This document shows positions 24,650-32,672 of a stretch of 33,680 nt of DNA, one piece after another. The notes beneath the pieces are model-generated. The model ran no database searches, was not told where the DNA came from, and saw only the letters and a program-made list of their open reading frames with translations. Source of the stretch: Kiritimatiellia bacterium (GTDB taxonomy: Bacteria; Verrucomicrobiota; Kiritimatiellia; RFP12; UBA1067); contig JAGCVN010000090.1 in NCBI GenBank assembly GCA_017962315.1, positions 1-33,680 on the forward strand, in the 5' to 3' direction. The position numbers were made by a program, and so were the translations under genes. Position 1 is the first letter of the stretch, and every line of letters begins with the position of its first letter.

Positions 24650-24670
24650 CATCCCTTCTGTCGGGGCGGG

Positions 24671-25234
24671 CTATTCTTGGGGCTTCTCCTTTTCAGGGGT
24701 CGGGGCCGGCTTCTGTTTCTGCTGCTGCGGGCGCGGGGTGAGCAGACAGCTCAACGTGCGGCCGAAAAACTTCGGCTGCTGTTCGAGCGTCGCGTACTCT
24801 GCGGTGGCTTCGATCACTTTCTTGATCACCTCCATGCCGAGGTCCTTGTGGGCGTTTTCGCGCCCACGGTACTGCAGGGTGACTTTGACTTTGTGTCCCG
24901 CCTTGAAGAACTCCGTCATTTGGCGCAGCTTGTGTCCGAGGTCGTTCGTATCCACGCCGGGGTGGAATTTGATCTCCTTGACCATCGTGACCTTCTGGCT
25001 CTTCCGCTGTTCTTTGCGCTTGATGCTCTCTTCATAGCGGTACTTACCGTAGTCCATGATCTTGCAGACCGGCGGTTTTGCGTTCGGGGAAACCTCGACA
25101 AGGTCGAGACCCTGGTTGTCCGCCATGCGCTGGGCGTCGCGTGTCGCCATGACACCTAACATTTCGCCCGTCTGGCTAAGTACGCGGACTTCCGGTACGC
25201 GGATTTTGAAGTTGACTCGAATGAACGAAGCGAT
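24671..25234 (-). CDS. infC: Translation initiation factor IF-3, probable AUC start codon
   Basis: IF-3 binds the 30S subunit, prevents 50S joining and checks the start codon. From ATC 25234 the protein has 187 residues (E. coli: 180) and the complete family N-terminus (FIRVNFKIRVPEVRVLSQTGEMLGVM). Then come the linker and C-domain: LDLVEVSPNAKPPVCKIMDYGKYRYEE, VKEIKFHPGVDTNDLGHKLRQ, FKAGHKVKVTLQYRGRE. The first in-frame ATG (25162) would remove 24 conserved residues and has no ribosome site, whereas GGAGGTG (25239-25245) lies ideally for the ATC. Infrequent start codons in infC are the basis of IF-3 autoregulation in E. coli (AUU). The C-terminus carries a Pro/Gln/Lys-rich tail. It lies 97 bases after thrS; rpmI and rplT do not follow. 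Confidence 0.93.
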   Translation of the reverse strand: MASFIRVNFKIRVPEVRVLSQTGEMLGVMATRDAQRMADNQGLDLVEVSPNAKPPVCKIMDYGKYRYEESIKRKEQRKSQKVTMVKEIKFHPGVDTNDLGHKLRQMTEFFKAGHKVKVTLQYRGRENAHKDLGMEVIKKVIEATAEYATLEQQPKFFGRTLSCLLTPRPQQQKQKPAPTPEKEKPQE

Positions 25235-25245
25235 AGCTCACCTCC
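25232..25245 (-). promoter_or_regulatory. infC translation start: strong Shine-Dalgarno with non-canonical AUC
   Basis: GGAGGTG (25245 down to 25239), four bases, then ATC (25234-25232). No ATG, GTG or TTG in this frame lies at a usable distance from the Shine-Dalgarno sequence. An ATT at codon 5 is 18 bases from it, too far. The layout fits discrimination of the start codon by IF-3 itself. Confidence 0.75.
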
Positions 25246-25331
25246 ATTGTTCGACCGCTCTTGCGGCCACTGTGTGGAATTGTTTTTCCGTTGGTTTTCT
25301 CAATCAGGCGATCGGCCACACGGCCGGGCCT

Positions 25332-27065
25332 TTAAGCTTTTAACGACTCCTTGAACTTCGCCAGGAAGTCCCCGTAGGACATCGCGCCGAGATCGCCCGC
25401 CTCGCGGTTGCGGACGGAGATGACGCCGGCTTCGACGTCGCGTTTGCCGAGGATCAGCATGAACGGCACTTTTTCCAGCTGGGCACGGCGGATCTTCGCG
25501 CCGAGCTTGTCGTTCTCGTCGTCGATCTCGACCCGGACGTTCTCGTCCAGCAGCTGGTCGCGCAGTTTCACGGCAGCGTCCATCTGTCCGGACGTGATCG
25601 GGAGGATGCGGACTTGTTCCGGCGCGAGCCACGTCGGGAACGCCCCGCCGTAGTGCTCGATCAAGATGCCGAAGAAACGCTCCAGGCTGCCGAGCAGGGC
25701 GCGGTGTACCATGTAGGGCTGGTGTTCCTTACCGTCCTCTCCGACGTAAGTCAGCTTGAACCGTTCCGGCAGGTTGAAGTCGAACTGCACGGTGCCGAGC
25801 TGCCAGGGGCGTCCGAGTGCGTCTTTGATCTTCAAGTCGATCTTCGGTCCGTAGAACGCGCCGCCGCCCTCGTCCACCTCGTAGCGGATACCCTCCGCAT
25901 CCAGCGCGGCGCGGAGGGACTCCGTAGCCTGCTCCCAGCGTTCTTGCGGACCGACCGAATGTTCCGGACGGGTGCTGAGGTACGCCGTGATGTCGGTGAA
26001 CCCGAAACGGTGCAGGATGCGCAGCGCGAAGTTGACCGTGAACTTGATCTCTTCGACAATCTGTTCCGGGGTACAGAAGATGTGCGCATCATCTTGAGTG
26101 AAGCCGCGTACGCGGAGAAGCCCGTGACGGACGCCCTCTTTCTCGTAGCGGTACACCGTCCCCAGTTCCGCGAAACGCAGCGGGAGGTCACGGTAACTGT
26201 ACCGGCGCGTGCGGTAGATTTCGATGTGGAACGGGCAGTTCATCGGTTTGACGTAGTAAGGTTCGACGACACGCGAGTCGCCTTCCCCTTCCGCCACAGA
26301 CATCTGCGGGAACATGCTTTCCTTGTAGAAGCCTAAATGTCCGCTTGTCTCCCACAGGTAACTGCGGCCGATGTGCGGGGTGAAGACCATCTGATACCCT
26401 GCCTTGAAATGCTCTTTGCGCCAGTAGTCCTCGATCGCGATACGGATGCGCGCACCTTTCGGGTGCCAAAGGGCAAGTCCCGGGCCGACCGCGTCGCTGA
26501 CGCTGTAGAGGTCCAGCTCTTTCCCGAGACGCCGGTGGTCGCGCTTCTTTGCCTCTTCCAATACCGCAAGCTTGTCGTCGATGTCTTTCTGCGTCGCCTC
26601 GGCCATGCCGTACAGGCGCTGCAGCATCTTGTTGTTCTCATCGCCACGGTAGTACGACCCCGCCGTGGAAAGGATCTTGACGGCGCCGATTTTCCCGGAA
26701 CTTTCGACGTGCGGCCCCCGGCAAAGGTCTACGTAGTCGCCCGTTTCGTAGATGGAGACGGTGGCGCCTTCGGGGATGTCTGCGAGCCGTTCCAGCTTGA
26801 AAGGCTGGTTCTTGAATATTTCCTTCGCTTCTTCGCGCGTCACTTCTTTGCGCACGAACGGCAGATCCTCGGCAATGATTTTTCGCATCTCCGCCTCGAT
26901 GACCGCGAAGTCGTCCGGCGTGAAGCGGTGCTCCAAGTCGAAGTCATAGTAAAAACCGTCCGCCGTGGCGGGCCCGATGTCAATCTTCACATCCTTGTAC
27001 AAACGGCACACGGCCGCGGCCATGACGTGGGCCGCGCTGTGGCGCATAGTCTCAAGATCGTTCAA
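25332..27065 (-). CDS. thrS: Threonyl-tRNA synthetase lacking the N-terminal TGS domain
   Basis: Charges tRNA-Thr with threonine. The TTG at 27065 is taken as start because GGAGG lies exactly six bases upstream; an in-frame ATG at 27095 lies upstream of that ribosome site. The protein is 577 residues, about 60 short of typical bacterial ThrRS, because it begins directly in the editing domain (DLETMRHSAAHVMAAAV, the HxxxH site, with DLCRGPHV as the second half). The catalytic domain is intact: VKPMNCPFHIEIY (zinc Cys), motif 2 FAELGTVYRYEKEGVRHGLLRVRGFTQDDAH, HRALLGSLERFFGILIEHYGG (motif 3), and the anticodon-binding domain from about residue 475. It is followed by infC, as in many bacteria. 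A putative own promoter lies at 27131-27159. Confidence 0.95.
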   Translation of the reverse strand: MNDLETMRHSAAHVMAAAVCRLYKDVKIDIGPATADGFYYDFDLEHRFTPDDFAVIEAEMRKIIAEDLPFVRKEVTREEAKEIFKNQPFKLERLADIPEGATVSIYETGDYVDLCRGPHVESSGKIGAVKILSTAGSYYRGDENNKMLQRLYGMAEATQKDIDDKLAVLEEAKKRDHRRLGKELDLYSVSDAVGPGLALWHPKGARIRIAIEDYWRKEHFKAGYQMVFTPHIGRSYLWETSGHLGFYKESMFPQMSVAEGEGDSRVVEPYYVKPMNCPFHIEIYRTRRYSYRDLPLRFAELGTVYRYEKEGVRHGLLRVRGFTQDDAHIFCTPEQIVEEIKFTVNFALRILHRFGFTDITAYLSTRPEHSVGPQERWEQATESLRAALDAEGIRYEVDEGGGAFYGPKIDLKIKDALGRPWQLGTVQFDFNLPERFKLTYVGEDGKEHQPYMVHRALLGSLERFFGILIEHYGGAFPTWLAPEQVRILPITSGQMDAAVKLRDQLLDENVRVEIDDENDKLGAKIRRAQLEKVPFMLILGKRDVEAGVISVRNREAGDLGAMSYGDFLAKFKESLKA

Positions 27066-27130
27066 AACAAACCTCCTTACCCCGGAAAGACACACAAACG
27101 TCCGCCGGGTTTAGTAGCAAAAACACGGTT

Positions 27131-27159
27131 ATTTTCATGGATTCCGTGATCAAAGTCAA
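27131..27159 (-). promoter_or_regulatory. Putative promoter of thrS-infC
   Basis: On the minus strand, TTGACT (27159-27154), 17 bases, GAAAAT (27136-27131). It lies in the 212-base trpD-thrS gap, giving a leader of about 60 bases. The leader shows no T-box signature and no obvious tRNA-like operator. Confidence 0.4.
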
Positions 27160-27277
27160 GCGGAAGTGTGAGAATATTCGTATCCGGTTAGCGTGGCGGG
27201 CTGTCGAGCGCAATTCGGTTGCGGCCGATGGCAAGACACTCCGTATTTTCTTACCCCGGTATTCCGCCCCGACGGCC

Positions 27278-28294
27278 TTACCCTTTCGAGAACTCGACGA
27301 GCCGTTCGAGTTTTTCAAGGGCGGTCCCGCTGTCGATGGATTCGGCCGATTTCGCGATGCCCGCCCTCAGGTCGGGGACCAGTCCTGCCGCGAGGAGCGA
27401 GGCCGCGGAATTGATCAGCACGATGTCTCGCTTCGGTCCTTTGCACGTCCCGGACAGGATTTCCCGTGTGATTTCCGCGTTCCTCTCCGCATCCCCGCCT
27501 TCCAGTTCCTCCGGGGTGCAGGTATCTTCGAAATACTGCAACGGGTCGATGTCGTAGGTCTTCACCAATCCGTCTTTCAATTCTGAACACCGCGTCGGCC
27601 CCGTGAGCGTGATCTCGTCCATGCCGTCGCTGCCGTGTACGACTAGGACGCGGCGCGAGCCGAGTCGTTTCAACGCCTGGGCGAATGTTTCGGTTAAATC
27701 TGGCGCGAAGACGCCGATGAGCTGACACGCCGCCCCTGCCGGATTCGTTAACGGTCCCAGCATGTTGAAGAGGGTACGGACGCCGAGCTGCTTGCGAACG
27801 GGGCCCGCGAAACGCATCGCCTTGTGGAACGAGGGGGCAAAGAGGAAGGTGATGCCGAGTTCATTCAACGCCTCCTCCATCCGTTCCGGATCGGCGTTGA
27901 GGTTGAATCCCAGTTTTTCAAGGCAGTCCGCGCTGCCGCTTTTCCCCGAACTGGCCCGGTTCCCGTGTTTGGCGACGACGGCGCCCGCGCCGGCGGCGAC
28001 GAACGCGACGGTGGTGGAAATGTTGAAGGTGATGCCGCCGTCGCCGCCCGTGCCGACGGTGTCGAGTGCGTTCGCCACAAGGCACTGCACGCGTGTCGCC
28101 GCCGCCCGCATCGCCGCTGCGCCGCCGCAGATCTCTTCGACCGTCTCGCCCTTCGCCGCCAATGCGGCGAGAAAGGCCCCGATTTGCCCTTCGGTCATCC
28201 GCCCGGAAAGGATCTCTTCGACCGCTTCGAACGCTTCACCCTCCGTCAAATCCATTCCTGCGATCAACTTCTTCAAAACCTGCGCATACACCAT
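27278..28294 (-). CDS. trpD: Anthranilate phosphoribosyltransferase
   Basis: Second step of tryptophan synthesis: anthranilate plus PRPP to phosphoribosyl-anthranilate. The protein is 338 residues from the ATG at 28294 (GAGGT eight bases upstream); upstream in-frame starts add non-family sequence that overlaps the preceding gene. Family motifs: the N-terminal helical domain (VLKKLIAGMDLTEGEAFEAVEEILSG), DTVGTGGDGGITFNIST (anthranilate/PRPP site), KHGNRASSGKSGSADCLEKLG, NMLGPLTNPAGA and VHGSDGMDEIT. The SSGKSGSAD variant replaces the more usual SSKSGSAD by one residue but keeps the loop. No other trp gene is present. It lies 40 bases after a glycoside-hydrolase-like lipoprotein and 212 bases before thrS. 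Confidence 0.96.
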   Translation of the reverse strand: MVYAQVLKKLIAGMDLTEGEAFEAVEEILSGRMTEGQIGAFLAALAAKGETVEEICGGAAAMRAAATRVQCLVANALDTVGTGGDGGITFNISTTVAFVAAGAGAVVAKHGNRASSGKSGSADCLEKLGFNLNADPERMEEALNELGITFLFAPSFHKAMRFAGPVRKQLGVRTLFNMLGPLTNPAGAACQLIGVFAPDLTETFAQALKRLGSRRVLVVHGSDGMDEITLTGPTRCSELKDGLVKTYDIDPLQYFEDTCTPEELEGGDAERNAEITREILSGTCKGPKRDIVLINSAASLLAAGLVPDLRAGIAKSAESIDSGTALEKLERLVEFSKG

Positions 28295-28334
28295 CTTTGT
28301 TACCTCGCTGTTAGAGTCTAAGTTCCAAACTTTT

Positions 28335-30365
28335 CTACCGCGTTTCCCGTTCCGGGAAGAAGATGTACCCGCCATTCCACGCGGGAACGGGGGGCAACGT
28401 GACGAGGACATCGGTGTCGTCGCGCACAATGTCGATCGTCACGTCTTTCGTGTCGAATGATGACCAGACGGCTTTTTTAACATCCGCCGGTACGCCGCGT
28501 AGACGCAACTTCACGGGTGGCGTGCGGCCGATCGACGTGTTCACGAACACGACGGAAGCGAGCGTGCCGTCTTTGCGTACACGAGGCTGGACGAACGAGA
28601 GCGTGGGCGTTTCAAGAAGAACCGGCGACTTGCCTTGCGAAGCCCAGTCGCAGAGCCGGTGCAACTGGATCACGCGGTCGCCTGAGGCTCGCGAGAGCGT
28701 CGCCGTGAACGCATGGGTCCCGAACACCACGCGGCGGCGTCCGTCCTTCGCCTCGGACATCACCGCCGCATATCCCGGCAGGTCCAGCGGCTCGTTGTTC
28801 GCATCGCTGTAGTATTCGGAAATGGCAATTGCCCCCGGCGCAGGCTTCAGAAAGAGCGTCTGCCCCGAGGCCGGCGTCTCGCGCGCCTTGAAACCCTCGT
28901 TCACGGGAACGGGCAGAAAACGTTCGCGCAGGTTCCCGTTGGCCGCGACGCAGCCCGTGATGCCGATTTCCGCACCGTAGCCGGCCTTGAAGAGCATTTC
29001 CGCCGCCGCGCCGTCGATCAGTATGTCTTCGGAAAGAAGTCGTGTCACAGCCTCCTTCCCTGCATCGACGGCCTCCTTCGCGGCGGTCGTGGTGACGATA
29101 CGCGCAAGGTCTGACCGCGCACCGGGTATGAGCGGTTTGAGCGGAAGCGAAGACGTCTGCAACTGGATGGGGGGATCGCCCGCAAACCCATAGCCGCACC
29201 GCGCCGCGCCTTCGTTTAACGCCACGTAACGCTTCATCATCGCCGCGTTACGGGCAAGCGGGGCGAGCAGCTCGTCGCCGTACCATTCCGGCGTCTCGAA
29301 TCCGGCGTCCATGATCAGCGCGGAGATGGCGTTCATGCCCTGTGCAAGCGCCTCCAGCGCTTCCAGAAGCACGCCCTGTCCCGTGCGGCAGGCGAAGGAA
29401 CGCGGAGACGACTCGATTTCCGGGCAGATGCGGTCGATGAACGGCAGCGGACCAATCGTGTCGATCTGGAGCGCCAGCGTGTACGCTTTGCCGATTTGGG
29501 CGCGTGCGTCGTGGTCGTAGTACGCGCCCGCACCGGGGCGCATCCCCACGGGGAGCCCTGTCGCCGCATAGTCTGCCTCGTAAAGGAGCCGGTGTTCGGG
29601 GAAGTAGCGTCCCGGCTGCTGCTGGCACATGCGCGTCTCCGGCGATGCGGCGTGGACGGCTTCGGCGATCACGCGCACGAGTTCGGCCTCGCCCTCGAAC
29701 GCGAACGAGCGCCAGCGCGCGGCAAGCGCGTCGTCGTCCTTCATTTCCGCGATTAGTTGCTTGCGCGTGCGTGCCTTCCCCTCCTTCTTCGCGAACTGTC
29801 CAAGGCAATATTCGCAGTGGCATCCCCAGCCGGGACCTCCGTGGTTGACGATGCGGATGTCGTCGTCGATCCACACGGAGTAGGGACGCATGGCGGCGGC
29901 ATAGAGCGTGGCCATCTCTTTCATGTACGCGAGGAAGCCCGGCGCACGGAAACAGTTGCAACCCTTCGCCACCGCCCCGTTCGCCGACGTGAATCCTTGC
30001 CACGTCATCCCCGTGTTGTCCGCGTAACGAAGGAAGGCGTCTCCGTGGCCGATCGTGGCCTGAATCTGGAGCGACGGCAGAATGCCGATCTTGCGCAGTT
30101 CCGCTGACGCCTTCGCAAGGCGGGCGACGGAGGCGCGGTGTTCCTCCATCTTCGGGAAACTGATACCCGTGGAGAACCACACCTCGTCAATGCCGGCGCG
30201 GTGCTTCGCGAATTGCGCAAGCAACCCGTTCCACACCTCTTCCCTGTCGGTATGCGGCTTCCGGAGGCGGATCGCGGAGAACGGGATGTCGGCGGTCGCG
30301 GGCGTAGACGAAAAACATCCGCACAGCACCGAAGCCGCGATGGCAAATCCAAGTGTCGGTTTCAT
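28335..30365 (-). CDS. Predicted lipoprotein with glycoside-hydrolase-like barrel, family not recognised
   Basis: A 676-residue protein with a lipoprotein-like signal (LCGC, lipidated Cys17; Cys at -2 is unusual, so ordinary secretion is possible). The middle reads like a TIM barrel: IDEVWFSTGISFPKMEEH (about 59-76), ILPSLQIQATIGHGD, SVWIDDDIRIVNHGG (about 163-177), then a Cys cluster CHCEYC (182-187) also typical of DUF4838-like enzymes, and PGAGAYYDHDARAQIG. The Asp run at 167-169 is a candidate catalytic or metal site. The last 200 residues look like beta-rich accessory domains ending WNGGYIFFP. It starts 15 bases after the glutamate symporter gene, so the two are probably co-transcribed. 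Substrate unknown. Confidence 0.6.
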   Translation of the reverse strand: MKPTLGFAIAASVLCGCFSSTPATADIPFSAIRLRKPHTDREEVWNGLLAQFAKHRAGIDEVWFSTGISFPKMEEHRASVARLAKASAELRKIGILPSLQIQATIGHGDAFLRYADNTGMTWQGFTSANGAVAKGCNCFRAPGFLAYMKEMATLYAAAMRPYSVWIDDDIRIVNHGGPGWGCHCEYCLGQFAKKEGKARTRKQLIAEMKDDDALAARWRSFAFEGEAELVRVIAEAVHAASPETRMCQQQPGRYFPEHRLLYEADYAATGLPVGMRPGAGAYYDHDARAQIGKAYTLALQIDTIGPLPFIDRICPEIESSPRSFACRTGQGVLLEALEALAQGMNAISALIMDAGFETPEWYGDELLAPLARNAAMMKRYVALNEGAARCGYGFAGDPPIQLQTSSLPLKPLIPGARSDLARIVTTTAAKEAVDAGKEAVTRLLSEDILIDGAAAEMLFKAGYGAEIGITGCVAANGNLRERFLPVPVNEGFKARETPASGQTLFLKPAPGAIAISEYYSDANNEPLDLPGYAAVMSEAKDGRRRVVFGTHAFTATLSRASGDRVIQLHRLCDWASQGKSPVLLETPTLSFVQPRVRKDGTLASVVFVNTSIGRTPPVKLRLRGVPADVKKAVWSSFDTKDVTIDIVRDDTDVLVTLPPVPAWNGGYIFFPERETR

Positions 30366-30380
30366 GGTTTCGTTGTACTC

Positions 30381-31739
30381 CTAGGTTTCGTTGTGCCGCC
30401 GGGCCATGAAGAAGGTCAGGATGCCCCAGACGATCAGCATGACGCAGCAGAAACACCAGATCGGGAACCAGCCGAGGTTGAAGACGAGCGTCAAGGCGAG
30501 TGCCGTCCAGATGCCGCCCCCCATGAAGGGTTCGTGGATCAACTGTTTGTAACCGAAGGAGGCCGCGGCTGGGGTCTTGCCTTCGGGATCGACCGTTCGC
30601 AACAACAGAAGACCGGTCGCTGTCACGCCGAGGCTTTGCCCGAACTCCGCGATGGCGCGTTCAAACCAGGCTTCCTTGAAAATGCGCGGCGCCAGGAAGA
30701 CCACGCCCAGCACGCTCCACGCCGCCCCCGCGACGGCCATGATCAGCAGGGGCAGCCCGTTTCGGACGACCACCGTGAGCTGGATCGTCGCGACGGCGGA
30801 GACGACGAGAAAGTCAAGCGCGGCCCCGGAGATCCGCTGCATCTGGGTTTTGTCGATGAGCGGGTGGACGCGGAAACGCTGAGCCGTCTGCTGGAGGAGT
30901 ACGCCGCCGATCATGCAAAGCGGGAAAAGCGGAAAACCGTTGAAGATCCGGTTTTTTGCGTTCGGAAAGAAGTAAACCTCGGCCGCCTGAAATCCTTTCA
31001 ACATCCCGAATCCAATACACACGGCGAAACCCACGAGGGCGATATGCCAGGCGAGGGAGTCGATGGAATCGCAGAAGACCGTCTGCTTGCCCGCGTGGGG
31101 ACGGTCCCGCAGACGGTAGACGCCGATTCGCTCCAGACGGTCGCGTGTCTTGAAGGAGCGCACGTTCACGATAGCCTGTTTGCCTTGTGCCCAGTTCACA
31201 AGCGCCATGCCCAGAACGATGCCGAGTACCATCCCGATGGTGGCCAGGGTGTACCCCAGCGCGATACCGTCTTCCCAGCCGAACGCCATGAAACTCTCCG
31301 TCATGCCGCCGACCGTCCCGTGTCCGCCTTCAAAGCCGATTTCCAGCAGGTTCCCGAACGCGGGGGGGACACCGAAACAAGGTGCGAGCAGAAACCCCGC
31401 AAGACCGAGTCCGATGACGTACTGCCCCCAGCCGAGAAGCTGTCCCATGCAGAGTTGCGGAAAGGCGAGACGGAACACTTTCCCCAGTTTCGGCGTGACG
31501 CTGCCCATGAAGAGCGTCGCGAAGATGACGTTGATCAGGAATCCGGGCACCTTGCGCATCCCCGTGATGTATTCCTGCGGGATGATCTCTCCGCAGCACG
31601 AAATCACGGTGAGCCCCAGAATGCCACCGATTACGGAACTGGGCAGGTAGAGCCGTTGCAGGAGTGGAAACATGACGCGCACGCCTTTTCCGAGGATGAG
31701 CAGAAGAGAAAGGACGCAGAATATGGGGATTGCAGTCAT
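30381..31739 (-). CDS. gltS: Sodium/glutamate symporter family protein
   Basis: A 452-residue membrane protein with about ten hydrophobic segments in two halves. The first half has the GltS re-entrant signature in GNLLEIGFEGGHGTVGGMTESF, preceded by LYLPSSVIGGILGL; the second half repeats the fold with FERAIAEFGQSLGVTATGLLLLRTVDP. Known role: Na+-driven glutamate uptake. It is longer than E. coli GltS (401 residues) because of a loop of about 60 residues between the halves (ARNKQ-rich, around residues 188-250) and a longer C-terminus, so the true substrate may differ. It follows apbC at 56 bases and precedes the glycoside-hydrolase-like lipoprotein at 15 bases. Confidence 0.85.
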   Translation of the reverse strand: MTAIPIFCVLSLLLILGKGVRVMFPLLQRLYLPSSVIGGILGLTVISCCGEIIPQEYITGMRKVPGFLINVIFATLFMGSVTPKLGKVFRLAFPQLCMGQLLGWGQYVIGLGLAGFLLAPCFGVPPAFGNLLEIGFEGGHGTVGGMTESFMAFGWEDGIALGYTLATIGMVLGIVLGMALVNWAQGKQAIVNVRSFKTRDRLERIGVYRLRDRPHAGKQTVFCDSIDSLAWHIALVGFAVCIGFGMLKGFQAAEVYFFPNAKNRIFNGFPLFPLCMIGGVLLQQTAQRFRVHPLIDKTQMQRISGAALDFLVVSAVATIQLTVVVRNGLPLLIMAVAGAAWSVLGVVFLAPRIFKEAWFERAIAEFGQSLGVTATGLLLLRTVDPEGKTPAAASFGYKQLIHEPFMGGGIWTALALTLVFNLGWFPIWCFCCVMLIVWGILTFFMARRHNET

Positions 31740-31795
31740 GTTGTCATTCCAGAGGGGTAGAGGTGTTCAAAACAACGTGGTTACGTAACGACTCC

Positions 31796-32653
31796 TTAAA
31801 GGACTTTGGATACGATGTCGCGGAACGCGGACGAAACCGGTGAATCGCCCTTCGCGTCGCTTGCGAAAGGTGTGCCGTTGTCGCCTGCGTCGGTCACGGC
31901 GGGGTCGAGCGGGATGCTGCCGAGGAACGGCACGCCCATGTCTTCCGCCAACGCCTTTCCCCCGCCCTGGCGGAGGATCGGTGTAAGTTTACCGCAGTAC
32001 GGACAGACAAAACCGCTCATGTTTTCGATTACCCCTAGCACGGGGATTTCGAGTTGCTTGCAGAAGCTGACCGACTTGCGCACATCGACCGAGGCGACGC
32101 GCTGCGGCGTCGTCACGATGACCGCGCCCGCCATGTCACGAGGGACGAGCTGGAGAACGGTCAACGGCTCGTCGCCTGTTCCTGGCGGCGCGTCGATGAC
32201 GAGCAGGTCGAGGTTGCCCCAGGCGACACTCTCCAGAAACTGCCGGATCACGCTGATCTTCATCGGGCCGCGCCAGACGACGGGATCGTCCAGATTGTCC
32301 AGCAGGAAACCGACGGAAATGACGCGGATGCCCTCCGTCTCGATCGGTTCGATCCCCGTCTCAGTGGAAAACAGCTGTTTACCCTCCAGTCCGAGCATCG
32401 TCGGGACGCTGGGACCGTGGACGTCGATGTCAAGCAACCCGACGCGCTTCCCCGCTTTTGCGGCCGCGACGGCGAGGTTCACGGCTACGGTGCTTTTCCC
32501 GACGCCGCCCTTTCCGGACATGACGAGGATGACTTTCTGGATATGGCTTAGCCGCTCGGCGAGGCGAAGATCCGCTTCGCTCGGGCCGTGCTGATGCGAA
32601 CAGCCTCCCGCACTGGAACAGCTGGAACAGGAACCGGAACAAGATTCGCTCAT
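31796..32653 (-). CDS. apbC: Mrp/NBP35 family ATP-binding iron-sulfur carrier protein
   Basis: A 285-residue P-loop ATPase thought to carry and deliver [4Fe-4S] clusters. The deviant Walker A is SGKGGVGKST (46-55), followed by LLDIDVHGPSVPTMLGL, the ENMSGFVCPYCG segment whose CxxC pair binds the bridging cluster, and LLVIDAPPGTGDEPLTVLQL. The N-terminus (C5, C9, C12, C18 in a Ser/Gly-rich stretch) resembles the extra ferredoxin-like Cys motif of NBP35-type proteins, but spaced irregularly. The N-terminal DUF59/MIP18 domain of E. coli ApbC is absent, as in many anaerobes. It lies 19 bases after ahcY; a 10-bp palindrome, GTTACGTAAC, at 31780-31789 precedes gltS. Confidence 0.94.
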   Translation of the reverse strand: MSESCSGSCSSCSSAGGCSHQHGPSEADLRLAERLSHIQKVILVMSGKGGVGKSTVAVNLAVAAAKAGKRVGLLDIDVHGPSVPTMLGLEGKQLFSTETGIEPIETEGIRVISVGFLLDNLDDPVVWRGPMKISVIRQFLESVAWGNLDLLVIDAPPGTGDEPLTVLQLVPRDMAGAVIVTTPQRVASVDVRKSVSFCKQLEIPVLGVIENMSGFVCPYCGKLTPILRQGGGKALAEDMGVPFLGSIPLDPAVTDAGDNGTPFASDAKGDSPVSSAFRDIVSKVL

Positions 32654-32672
32654 TTTTCTCTCTCTTCGACTG

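Noticed and set aside
27066-27095. ATG at 27095 as the thrS start
   Set aside because: It lies upstream of the strong GGAGG that serves the TTG at 27065, and the added ten residues do not resemble ThrRS.
27066-27277. T-box or other tRNA-sensing leader upstream of thrS
   Set aside because: No specifier stem, T-box core sequence or terminator/antiterminator pair could be seen in the 212-base gap.
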